Shown in pieces: positions 24,659 to 35,580 of a stretch of 64,000 bases of DNA; within the stretch, counting starts at the first letter, position 1, and each line of letters opens with the position of its first letter. Where the stretch lies: contig JAZBQD010000030.1 of the NCBI GenBank assembly GCA_036583965.1, positions 110,372,162-110,436,161 of the forward strand, given 5' to 3'. The notes beneath the pieces are model-generated. The model was given only the letters and a program-made list of their open reading frames with translations. It made no database searches and was not told where the DNA came from. The DNA comes from Prunella strophiata. Lineage: Eukaryota > Chordata > Aves > Passeriformes > Prunellidae. Position numbers and translations under genes: made by a program.

Positions 24659-25009
24659 ATGAGGGAGCGGCGGCGGCCGCTGTGGCGGGTCCGTGCCGCC
24701 TTCCCTCGGGCAGCGCTCCATGCTCGCCCTGGGTTCGCCTCAGGGCGCTGCTCCCCCGGCTTGGGGCAGTCCCTTGCCTCGGTTGTTGGAGCCGCGAGTC
24801 CCCGCGCCTTGTGGGGCGCCCCCCGGGAGCCGCCTGGAGCGCCCCGGGGAGCCCCGAGTGCGGGAGCCGCGCTGGAGGCTCCTCACAGACAGTGCCAGGA
24901 ACTTCTCCGGCCTGCGTGGGGTGAAGCTGCCCGGCTGGGCCTTGTGACCCCTGCAGCCCCAAAGCTGCGCCCCCCGTTCTCCCCAAAGCCCCAAACTGCG
25001 GGATCCTGA
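24659..25009 (+). CDS. Hypothetical 116-residue ORF in a divergent transcript at the PKNOX1 promoter
   Basis: A plus-strand ORF with a good start context (CCGCCATGAGG) and a single exon. It is rich in Arg, Ala, Pro and Gly. No domain, signal peptide or membrane segment is seen and I recognise no homologue. What makes it worth listing is that it is followed 62 nt after its stop by a canonical AATAAA (25071-25076), with a CA and a T/G-rich element at the expected distance, so a short polyadenylated transcript divergent from PKNOX1 is plausible. Other frames in the same GC-rich stretch are also open, so this is more likely a promoter-associated non-coding RNA than a real protein. Confidence 0.2.
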   Translation: MRERRRPLWRVRAAFPRAALHARPGFASGRCSPGLGQSLASVVGAASPRALWGAPREPPGAPRGAPSAGAALEAPHRQCQELLRPAWGEAARLGLVTPAAPKLRPPFSPKPQTAGS

Positions 25010-25038
25010 GGGCGGACCGGCGCTGTCCCTCAGGATCC
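25001..25038 (+). other. Perfect 12-bp hairpin before the poly(A) signal
   Basis: GGATCCTGAGGG (25001-25012) and CCCTCAGGATCC (25027-25038) are exact reverse complements with a 14-nt loop. The ORF stop codon at 25007-25009 lies in the left arm. Confidence 0.7.
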
Positions 25039-25070
25039 TGCCCACGGATCGGGCTCTGCTCGGGTCCTGA

Positions 25071-25105
25071 AATAAAGATGCTGACCACACATGTTTTTTT
25101 TGTGG
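25071..25105 (+). terminator. Canonical polyadenylation signal of the divergent unit
   Basis: AATAAA at 25071-25076, likely cleavage at CA near 25087-25090, then a T/GT-rich element (gttttttttgtggtg). All three elements of a vertebrate poly(A) site are present. Confidence 0.55.
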
Positions 25106-25638
25106 TGAAACTCCGCTTGGGAGGAACCAGTGCTGTCACAGCTTCTTCCCCCAGAAGTAACCGCTGTTAAATATCCCCCCTTTTCCCAAACCATTCCTGT
25201 ATGAGGAACAGGGTAGTGTCAGGAATGTGCTTTCAGGCGGGTGCCCTATGGCTTGGCCCTTTTGCTGTTGGGGTGTTTAAAAAGTGACTCTGCTGTGCAA
25301 AAGGGCTGGAATGCCTTTGAGTCACTCATGTCACAGGTGATGGATCTGTCGTCTCCACCTTGTTTCTCATTCTCAAGGCTTCAGAAAGATCATCCCCACA
25401 TCACCTCGCTGGCTTTGAGAGGAGAGGTTTGCAAGGGGAGGAAGAAAGTGACGCATAAAAAGCAAATCTCATTTTGGGAAGCTCAGTTTGAATCCAGTTT
25501 TACTTTCAGGTCTTGTAGTCCCTCTGCAAAGCCGCCACTGGGAATCTACTTGATTATCCTGTACCCATGAAACTGGAAATACCCTACATTTTTGCATGGT
25601 CCATGTCTCTCTCCCTGGTTTAACAGTAGCAAGTCAGC

Positions 25639-25665
25639 TTTTTTTTTTTTTTTTTTTTTTTTTTT
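25639..25665. repeat. Homopolymer T run (27 nt)
   Basis: Uninterrupted T on the plus strand, with no recognised retrocopy attached. Confidence 0.95.
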
Positions 25666-27880
25666 GGTTTTACATAACACTTTCCCAGGCCAGGCCACTT
25701 TTTAAAGTTCTGGCTAATAGTTTGGCAATAGGAACAGTTATTTAAATGTCCCTGCAAGCCAGCTCTGCCCTCAGTCCTCTGCACGTCACTGCTGTGTTGA
25801 GACCCTGCTCAGCCAACACAGTTGCTTCAGGAATCTTGTCACCCTGTCCACACTGCCACCATTTGTCCACTGACAAAACAGTTGCTCATCCCCTTGCCAG
25901 ACTGCCTGGAGCCTTCTCAGGAGTTCCTTTTCCAGCTATTTCCCCCTGCACAGTCAGAACCACATGGACATGGGGCTTGTGAGCAGTGAGGGAAGTTTTA
26001 CAGCGAGCAGAGAGGGTGGAACTGAGCTGTGCTAATCCAGGGCGCTCAGATGGGTAAATCATGGCTCAATGTTAATGGGAATGATTTATTTAAACAAGAT
26101 TAGGGGAAAAAAAAAACCCAAACAAACCCAACCAACTCTTAGTTTGTCTCATTCACAAGAGAATCTCTGTTTCCACTCCTGTGCTGTGTAACAACACCTC
26201 TCATACAGTTCCTGTGGCCAGGTTGGCTGCTACTACCACAAGTTTCAGCTCTCATTATCCCTGACACATTCATTAGTGACACATTCACTAAACAGTGCTT
26301 AAAATTAACTGCTTCCCATGTCCAGACCTGCCTCTTCTTCAAATTTGATTCTCCCTGCAACCCCTTTGTTCTCCTTCTGCCTCGCCTGCACTTCTTTGGA
26401 TGGGAGTTCACTGATTTCTTCTGAGAACGAACAGATTAAATTAAAACTAATTTAGTTTCTGTTTAATCTCTCCTCCCAGTGATCTTCAAAGCCTTTCTTG
26501 ATGCCTTTCCCAACTTGAATTTTCTTTTCTCCTCCTGCTTCCCTTTGCTTTTCCTTCCCTTCCTGGCTGCCACTTTCTATTCCTGAGCTCCCCCCTCACG
26601 CACAACAGGTGTAGAAATTCCCCATCTGCTGTTTCCCCCTCAGCCCAGTAATCCCATATTTTGGTTGCCTTTGTAGTTAAAGTTACTCCATCCATTATTC
26701 TCCTCAGCCTCTTACTGTTTTTGTGATTTCAGTAGATGTTCTAACTCCCTCAGTCTTAAAGTTTGTTATCAGAATGAAGAAAGCCTGGTTCCCTACACGT
26801 CTGTGCCTCGTGGTTTGTTAACTTTAGGGTGTAAGGTGCAAGTTTTAACTGAAATTTCTTCTAAAGTTGTGATTTATTTAAGATTTCTCTTTGGTCAGTG
26901 CATGCTGTTGCCCAAAAGTTCCCGCTGCAGATTTTCCATGATTCGGGGAGAACATGATACATCCTCCCTGCTCCACAACTTATTTTCATGAAAGTCACGG
27001 GAACTAAATTATTCTGTCAGCTTTAATCCTGTCTGGAGTAAGCCAGTAGATTCAAACATTATTAAATAACATGGATACACCCTCAGATATACCTCTGCCC
27101 ACATGACATGACCATATAAACCTCATTCCCACAAGAAAATAACCTAAAAATCATTCCTGATCAAACCTGTGACTTCCTGCTCACTGAAAGCTCTGATCCC
27201 ACTCACTGTCAAGAGGTCCCTGCATTTCAATTTGTCTTCAGTCATGTCTGATACAGCTTCTGCAGGCTTAATTTTTAAATCTTAAGCTTAATTTTTAAAA
27301 AATCACAGCTGAAATGGCTCCAGGAGATGAAGATCCAAGAAAAGCTCTAAAAATTACAGGACCCTTGAGAGAAGCTGATAACTTGGAAAACAGGAGCAGC
27401 AGGGGAAAAGAATGAAGAAGTAGCTGAGATGAGTGATCCAAAGGCAAACAACAAAAAATCCCAACAAAACGAAACAGAAAGAGAAAGGACAGGTTCCTTT
27501 TTCCTTCTGTTTCTTATTGTCCAGACAAACAGTGTTGTCCCTTATCAGTTCTGCAAAAAAACAAGGATGGAGTCCAGAGGATGGAAGACTCCTGAGGAAA
27601 TTCTCCATACTACAAATCTTATCAGGATTATTACACAGCTGATGAGGTTTTGTGCTCTGAGCTCCCATTGGTATGGGTGCACTCCCTTCAATGCAGTGGT
27701 GAGAGGGCTGCTTTTCTTTCTAAAAAAGCAAAAGCCACATGCCAGGGTGAATGAAATGTCACTTTAATACTTTGTAATTGCAAATTACAAATACATAAAA
27801 ACGGGGTTTGACAATATTCAAGCAAATTACAGAGCACTCAGATTCTCTAACTTCTGTTGCCTTCTTCACTTTGTACATAT

Positions 27881-27938
27881 TAAATAAATTAAGTATAGCT
27901 CATTATTTAAATAAATTAAGTATAGCTCATTATTTAAA
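27881..27938. repeat. Perfect 27-bp tandem duplication
   Basis: The unit containing aaataaattaagtatagctc followed by attattt occurs twice head-to-tail without mismatches. Confidence 0.9.
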
Positions 27939-29894
27939 GCATGCCCAGAAAGGTTTGTGGGGTCAGGACCTTACTTGACTACTCAGAACAGTCCCCAATA
28001 GATAAGAGCACTCCTCAGAGCTGGCACAAATAATTGCACACACTGAGCTATTGAGGTCCTGCCTCATCAAATGAGACAATCACTTTCCCAAATCTCTTCT
28101 CTTAAACACACTTTCAGTATCAATTTAGGAACAGTAGGATTGTGTAAGTGTACTGGGGGGAAAAACTCTATCCTACATACAACTGCTAGAGGAATTAAGC
28201 TTACTCTGACATCCTTCAGCAATTACCACGTTATGAATATTACAGCTGTGTGCAAAACATAACATTCACCTGCATTTAACCTGTTCAGATCACTTCTCAT
28301 GCCTCTCGACTGTGTACATGGCAACTCTTTCACAATTAAGCTTTCAAAGACAACATTTACATAGAGGTGAAGGGATGGGCTTCCATGCAGGTGGCAGTAA
28401 TCTGTACTCATAACTTGTGGAATAAAGCCTGTAATTGCAGAGATAAGACTGGAATAATCTAAAGAGAACAGGGTTTCCCCCAGATTTCCATAAAAATCAG
28501 GTGAGTTTTTAAGTGTTGATCTCCTGACAATGGGAGGCCTCTGCAGAAAACCAGTTTCTCCTTTCGTCATTCCAAGGGAATAAAAAGGATGTAGTAAGAC
28601 ATGTCAACAGCTTAGATTTCCTCTGGCTGTTTGGAGAGCATTCCCAAGAGCAGGGCATTGCTGTGCCCTGTTTGCAGGCACAGCACATTCACAGGAGGAG
28701 CCTGGAAAAAAACGTGTGATTTACTTTATAGTGGATGCAGCTTTTAAGATCTTAAAGCCGAAATTAATGAGTTAACTCAGTCTAAATAAATGCCATTGCT
28801 TGAACTAGATCATGGAGATCTGCATAACTCGGCTGGGAACACTCCCTCTGGAGAAATCAGGAGCTCGTGTCCCACAGCAGGACTTGGGCTCAGACCAAGA
28901 GCTGGCACTGCAGTGCAGCACTACTGCAAGGAGTTTCTGTGCAGGGACCAGGGATGCCATCCTTTGAATCAGCTGTTACTGGCTTATGTTTTTCTACTCT
29001 GTTCAGTAGAAAAACCAACCTACTTACAGCCTCCTTAAACAAAAGGAAAAATTAGAAATGTCTTATTCAATATTTCTCCCCATGTTAAATCAAATTTGAA
29101 TTTTCCAGAGCTGTACATTAGCTGAATCACTGGCTGCACACTACTCACTCCATCTGTTTATATGGTTGAGTCACTGCATTACCAATATTTTAACACGTTA
29201 CTTGGAAAGAATTTTGGGCTATCTGGAGGACAACCCCCCAGAGCTCTGTAAGACAATGTTCCCTTCTCTGTGTTCTGTAGCACCATACTCTACTCATTGC
29301 TCCCTTTCTGCTACCAGAAAGATGTTAATTGGAACAAAAGGCTATTTTAGGAATAAAAGCACAGCTTCCACTTGAAAGCTGAAGATCGAGCTGTGATGTA
29401 GAAATCCACTGTCACCTCCCTGTGTGCCATGACTTGCCCTGGGAACTGTGTGAGGAGCTCTGTGGTGATGGAACAAACATCTTTCACAACCCAGCATATC
29501 TTTTTTCCACTTGAGACACTACAAACAGGTTATTTTCTGAGGGCAAACTGTCTGTTTTTAATGATGCTGAAAGCTGAGGGTATTTTACTGTTCAAAGTTT
29601 TTTCCAAAATGTGCTATATGTAAAAATAAAAAATTATTCACCTCTGTGTAGAAGGTCAGGAGGGTGAAAGGGGGCAAAAAACAGGGTTGAAAACCAGAGT
29701 CAGAAGGACAGAGGTGGAATTGCTGATACGCATTTTATTTTATGAAAAACATAAAAAGAGAATATTTTGTATGAATGTCACCGTGGAGGACTATGAATGC
29801 ATTCATGTTATTCTGGGAGTTGAGAAGCAGAAAGTGAAACCAACTGAAATAAAAGAAAACCAGTGAGACTAGTTTTACTTTTCAGACCAGGGGT

Positions 29895-29962
29895 TAGATC
29901 CAACTCTCGCAGAAGTCAGTGGAACAATTCCCACTGGCTTGAGCAGGGTTTGAATTCAGCAA
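29895..29962. repeat. Possible ancient amniote interspersed repeat
   Basis: Phrases such as gcagaagtcagtggaa, attcccactggcttgagc and gggtttgaattcagc resemble old repeats shared by birds and reptiles. It is a short, diverged match made by eye. Confidence 0.25.
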
Positions 29963-30754
29963 AGTGAAATGCAGAAAAAATGACCAGGAAGCACTAATGA
30001 AAAGTTCTCAAACACTGCTGTACAGAACACTTTCTTCAGTCCACGGAGACGTGACTTCCCTCTCCATTACTCATTTACTTCCAGCTGCTTTTATGGGTTT
30101 CTGCATTTTGGAGCTCTGAAGGACTGAGAGGTGTTGGTAACCAGGAATGAGAATGGCTGGCCAGCAGAGCCAGCACTTTTGGAGATGGAAGAGGAAAGGA
30201 TCTGATTGCTGAGCTAATAGGGAAGGAATAAAGAAGGGACTATCTGAAGCAGCAGAAGGCCATTAAGCTGAGAGGATTAGGTGGCCTTCAGTGAGGATTA
30301 GGTGCTTTGCTGCCTAATGCAACTGTCTAGCCAGGCACCTGAGCTCCCAGCACACAGCAGAAGCCAAGCTGAGCCCCACACAGACGTCTGCACGGAGCTA
30401 AAAGCAAATAGGAAATGCCAAGGGCAGAAACCTTCCACAAACATTCCCCTTCTCCTCTCTGCCAAGGTGGGATTTGTGGAAACTACCCCACACCCCACCC
30501 CTGGGGTGAAGGTAGCCAAGCCCATCTCTGATGGTCACACTGCAGCACTCCACCATCTCCTGCAGGCCCACATCCACACTGACATCCAGAGCTGACACAC
30601 ACTCCTAGCACCACATCTGGCTGAAGCCCAGAGCTTTGGAGCAGCCAGGCTCTGGATCAGCTGGTGGGTTATGTCTGGGGCAGCATTCCCATTAATGCTT
30701 TCAGGCTCTTCCTCAGCACAAGGGGCTGCTGTCATCTGGGGACAAGGACAACAC

Positions 30755-30990
30755 ATGCATTTAGCTTGGAAAAGACCTCCAAGATCATCAAGTTCCACCT
30801 TTATGGATCTCCATCTTGTCAGCCAGAGCAAAGCACTGAGGGCCACATCCAGATGTGTCTTGAACACCTCCAGGGATGGGGACTCCAGCACCTCCCTGGG
30901 CAGCCCCTTAAAATGCTTGGCAGCCCCTTCCATGAAGAAATTCTTCCTGATGTCCAACCTGAACCTCCCCTAGCACAGCTTGCACCTTTC
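30755..30990 (-). mobile_element. CR1 LINE 3' fragment
   Basis: The plus strand reads cttggaaaagacctccaaga, then gatcatcaagttccacc, dggggactccagcacctccc-type text (gatggggactccagcacctc), and gaagaaattcttcctgatgt. This is CR1 in minus orientation, about 235 bp. Confidence 0.85.
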
Positions 30991-31824
30991 TGAATCAGAG
31001 GTTGCCATCAGACCATCACATTCAATGGCACTGGCAGACTTCTCCTCCATTAATTCATTTATTCCCATTTTTTAACAGATTGCAATTCCTTTTTACAATG
31101 TCTTTTTGCCTGCCAATAAGTCTCTCCTGGAGTCACATTACCCAAGTCAGCTTTTCCTCACAAGAAAGAGGAGAAACAAGAGACTTTCTAGGCAGTTTTT
31201 CTAAGATTTGCTGATAAGAAAACATTCTAGGAAAGAAAGGCTGTGTCAACACCTTGCAGAGCAGTAAGGTACAGAGATCCCCATAGTGGCTCTGCATGAA
31301 ACAGCTTTGGATCTGGAAGCAGCAGAAGAAATACCAACCTCACACTGTGCCTGGGTTAGCTGGTGGGCTGGGAGGCAAATTGGCTTGAGACTGAATGCTC
31401 TGCCAGCAAGGCAGTGCTGCTTCTGGGATCCAGCTTGTATCCCTGCCAAGCTCTTCTTCCTCTGAGGAAGGCTGGCCCATTCAGCCCTGGGCTGGGATGG
31501 GCAGCACAGACACAGAGATGCTTTGTGCATGGGGTTCTCCCAAAGCTCTGCAATGCCTGCAGCTACAGCCCCAGCTCCCCCATGGACCACCAAACTGGGC
31601 AGTGACTTTTCAGCCCTTTTCAGTTTGCAGCATCCTGTTATTTCCCAGAGCAGACTTAAGCCTCCTCCCATAGAGGGGGTGCATGAAACCCCACAGACCA
31701 CAGCCCATACCATGGCTGTAGGGTCTCCTGGCACAGGGGCTGTGCCCATCCAGCACTGGGATTCTTCCTCATCACACACAACATGTATTCATTGACCAGC
31801 ACAGAAAACAACAGAACAATGCTC

Positions 31825-32040
31825 TGTAGGGGGACGTTTAGGTTGGATATCAGGAAAAAGCTTTTCACCCAGAGAGTGGTTGGGCACTGGAACAGGCTCC
31901 TCTGGGCAGTGGTCACAGCCCCAAGCCTGCCAGAGCTCAAGAAGCCTTTGGACAATGCTCTCAGGGACATGGTGGGATTCTTGGGGTCCCAGCTCACAGC
32001 TCCAGGACAGCAGCCAATCCAGCCCTGGAGAAGAGAGCTG
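31825..32040 (+). mobile_element. CR1 LINE 3' fragment, plus orientation
   Basis: It reads acgtttaggttggatatcag, then ctttggacaatgctctcagg and gacatggtgggattcttggg. It is closely similar in layout to the copy at 53215-53455, so both probably belong to the same CR1 subfamily. Confidence 0.8.
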
Positions 32041-32167
32041 TTAGCAACTCATTCCCTTTTACTCATGTAAGGAATAAGTCACATCAGTAAGATTTTTCTT
32101 TTTTAAATCTAGTAAGTGAAGCTCATGTAGACTGCATCTCTTTTCTAATAATCTGTATATTTTCAAA

Positions 32168-32525
32168 GAAACAAAGAATCCCAGAATGGTGGGGGTTGGA
32201 AGGGACCTCAAAGGTTCTCTGGTTTCACTCCCCTGCCATGGGCAGGACACCTTCCACTAGATCAGGTTGCTCAGAGCTCCATTGAATCTGGTCTTGAGCA
32301 CTTCCTGAGATGGGGCAGCCACAGCTTCTCTGGGCAACCTGTGCCAGGGCCTCACCACCCTCACAGGAGAGAATTTCTTCCCAAAATCCAGTCTAAACCT
32401 ACTCTCTGTCAGTTTGAAGCTGTTCCCCCTTGTCCTGTTACTCCAGAACCTTGTGAAAAGTCCCTCTCCAGCTCTTTTGTAGGGTCCCTTCAGGTATTGG
32501 GAAGCCACAATTAAGTCACCCAGCT
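32168..32525 (-). mobile_element. CR1 LINE 3' fragment, about 360 bp
   Basis: It begins with cccagaatggtgggggttgg and aagggacctcaaagg, then cagcttctctgggcaacctg, and continues into the region complementary to gcttcccaatacctgaaggg. This is a well-preserved CR1 3' end in minus orientation, lying about 130 bp from an oppositely oriented copy. Confidence 0.9.
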
Positions 32526-33907
32526 TATTTTGATAGCTTTACTGTCATAAATACAGCATTGATCATGGGCAGAGAGACTGCACTGGAATCAGCAGAGACC
32601 CTTCAAAAGGTGCCAGAGACAATACTGCTTCTGGCTCAGCAGGTTCATAGAGGAGGACCAGCACTGCAGGCCATTTCATGACTAAACCCTGCTCTCCATA
32701 AGTAGTTTAAATTAACAGAAAAGGCAGCAATGAAATCCACCCTTCATTGAGAAGTGACTCTTGCTCTGCCCCCTCTCCATTTCAGGGATTTACAGTTCAG
32801 CTGCCTCCAGGGTTTGCTTCCCTCAGTTCTACTTTCTGACAGCTATCACCAAACCCAGTCAAAATTGTGCTTTTGTTTTGCATTGCCTTCTCCAATTCTC
32901 TTCTAAAAATGGTCATGCTTTTGCTTTTCCAGTCACACAGGAATCAAAAAGCTGTTTCAAACCCAGCATGTTTGTCTCAGTACAACATCCCACGTATAAA
33001 ACGTGTGCCTACTTTGCATGTCAGTCTTCATTATTTTCTTAACAGATACAGGGAAACAATCATGAAACACTTAGCAGATTTTTTTTTCCCCTCAGTGCTT
33101 TTTCAGGATGCTGGCATTCCTTTGGCTGCCAAGCAAGATATTCCCTGACTCCACAGTCTCCACAGGCAGCAAGCAGCTGAGCTCCCGTGCTGCACAGTTT
33201 GTGCAACAGACTGCCTTTGCACAGTGAGATTCAATCCTGTCTGCTTTTAGGGACATTCTTTCTTTTTGAAAACTTGGGAACAAAGTTTTACATTATCAAA
33301 GGTTTGGTGCTTTGTGGTTTTTCCCCCCCAGTTAGTGTAACACAAGCTGCATGCAGCCAGAATCTGTGTTGACTATAAATTCCAGCTGCTTCCCTGGCCA
33401 GTGCAGTGGTAGGATGCTACTGAGGCAGTTAGACATGGAAAAATGGAAGCTTTCAGAGCCTCCATTTTCCTGTCATACCTAGAGCCAGCCTTGCCCCTTT
33501 CTCATCCTCCTGTTCCATTCTGTATCACCACCTCCACTGCTGACAGTCCTTTTTTCAATGGGAATATCACAGCTGCAGCCACTGCCAGAATCTCTTGGCA
33601 AAGGAGCTGCTCTCTGAGTCAGAGCCTAATGCCATTACAAGGTCTGCAACAGCTGCAGCAGTCAGACATCTGCAAGTCATTTGAACATTTTATGATGAAT
33701 AAAAACTATCCATTACATAGACCTATACATTATATATTAACCCTAATACTTATTCAGTTACACTAACAATAACCTTTTCCCTCTGCATGCTGTAAACCTC
33801 TTTGGCTGCAGCACATGGTAACAGAGATACTCAGAGCTCCAGTCTGGTGGAGCAGTCCCTGTGTACATATTACCTAACTTTTCTACCTATTTAACCATGA
33901 AATGATG

Positions 33908-33925
33908 GAAAGAAAGAAAGAAAGT
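33908..33925. repeat. (GAAA)n microsatellite, short
   Basis: About four GAAA units on the plus strand. Confidence 0.7.
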
Positions 33926-35299
33926 GAATGCAAAGCGATAAAAACTCATACTATGCATAAGGAAACCATTTTTATATAATTACATGAGACCGAATACAAA
34001 CAGAGAGGATACAAAACAATGAGAAATGCAGAGGAAGAATGAGAACATGGACTCAATATGTATAGTGAAGAGATCTGATTATGATATGCACAGATCTCAG
34101 AGCCATCCAGATGTCTCCAGCCAGCAACCTGATCCTCAACACCACAGCCAAGCCACTTGAAATCTAAAAAATCAGAATACCGAAGACAGAGGAGCAAGGC
34201 TTATGGAAAATGAAGCTGGAGTTGTGAGTACTTAAAATCCTTTAAAATAATAACGACAATAAAGAAACATAAATGTGGTTTCATGAAGGAAATATATCCA
34301 TGGCCACAAATTATGAAGTCAGCCCTCCAGGACATTGCATTCCTCATGCAACCTGCTGAGCCTGCTCCACGTAAAGAGGTGCAAAATAGTCTCACTGGCT
34401 GGGTGACTTCAGGAATGGAGCCCTGTATGTGATTCCCTACTCCCGAGTCCTCTACTTATGTACACTTTACAGCACTAAATGCAAACTGGGCAAGACATCC
34501 CTCTCCCTGAGTTTCACCATAAGAGTTTTAAAGAGACAAGGTGAAAGTCTGGCATGACAAAAGTTACCATAAATTCTCCATGAGGTTCATCCAGAGCCAG
34601 AATTTTCCTAGCAGTCCATATGCACCTCAATATGATTTCATGTTTGTTCATTTGTATCATTTGCAAACTCTTTGGATTCTCAGAAATGCATCCCTACTGC
34701 TTCCCATTCACTTTTACTCTGTATTTCATGTGGCAGTTTGGTGCCCATCATAACACCAGGATTGCTTTGGAAGCAGAATGTCAATTAACTTCCACTTTCA
34801 CACCAAGTTAAATGTGTGGATTAATAAACTGGAGAACTGTCTAGGTTTAAGTAAGAATCAGCCATTAGAATTGCCTTACAGTTAGAAAAGTGACTTTTAG
34901 GAAATGTTTTCTTGACTTGATCAGCTTCCTCTGTGCAGTCAGAGGCCAAACTGTTTATTTTACTGGCAATCCATCTTTATTGCTTATGTTGGCTTTAATG
35001 TTTCCATTCAGACAATCCACACATTAAATATGAGAAAGGCCCTAATATCCTAAAATCCTAATAAGTTTACAAACCATTCATTTAATGGGGATTCAAATGC
35101 AGTCCAGCAAAGTTCTTTTTTTTTTTTAAGGGTCAGAAAAGCATTACATTTCAAAGATGAAAACCCACTTTGCCTCTGACAGATGGGACACTTTACTCAA
35201 CGTGACCAAATCCCCGCCATCAATTTTTGGAGCAAAAATTTTTAAAAAATGAAGAAAAAAAAAAAGGGAAAATCCTGGCCCTTCTGATGGCAAAGACAA

Positions 35300-35580
35300 C
35301 TTACCCAGCGTGACGTGACGCAATGATGCCTTTCTAAGTCAGCAGCCAGCCAGCTGTCTCCCTGCTGCTGCTCCTGCTTTTCCCATGCTCCAGAGGAGAG
35401 GGGCTGGAGCAGCCAGGCCACTTGCAGAGCCGCTGTCAAGTCAAAGGGCAAGAGCAAAGCTTAGAATAAACACGTTGTTTTCACCCGCTCGCTTGAAGTG
35501 CTGCCAAATCTCCAAACATCAGCGCACATAAATCGGTGAGGATCACGGAGCCTGAGGCCCGAGCAGCAGCTGGGATCTTG
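35300..35580. promoter_or_regulatory. CpG-richer intergenic patch with CRE/ATF-type sites (candidate enhancer)
   Basis: An isolated 280-bp patch with more CpG than its surroundings. gtgacgtgacgcaatgatgc at about 35310-35329 holds two TGACG half-sites in tandem and a CGCAAT (C/EBP-ATF-like) element. No exon is evident. Function is inference. Confidence 0.3.

Larger units (their letters stand above)
23160..25040. promoter_or_regulatory. PKNOX1: CpG island at the PKNOX1 promoter
   Basis: About 1.9 kb of GC-rich, CpG-dense sequence in AT-rich surroundings. It contains PKNOX1 exon 1 on the minus strand, GC boxes (for example gggcgggg near 24549), a CCAAT-type ggccaatcg at 24414-24422, a pyrimidine TCC tract, a minisatellite and a divergent ORF on the plus strand. 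No TATA box was seen, as expected for a CpG-island promoter with dispersed start sites. Many long open frames on both strands here reflect the lack of AT-rich stop codons. Confidence 0.85.

Noticed and set aside
31246..31779. 177-residue minus-strand ORF
   Set aside because: No recognisable domain and no transcript signals. It sits in repeat-rich intergenic DNA and other frames over the same interval are also open.
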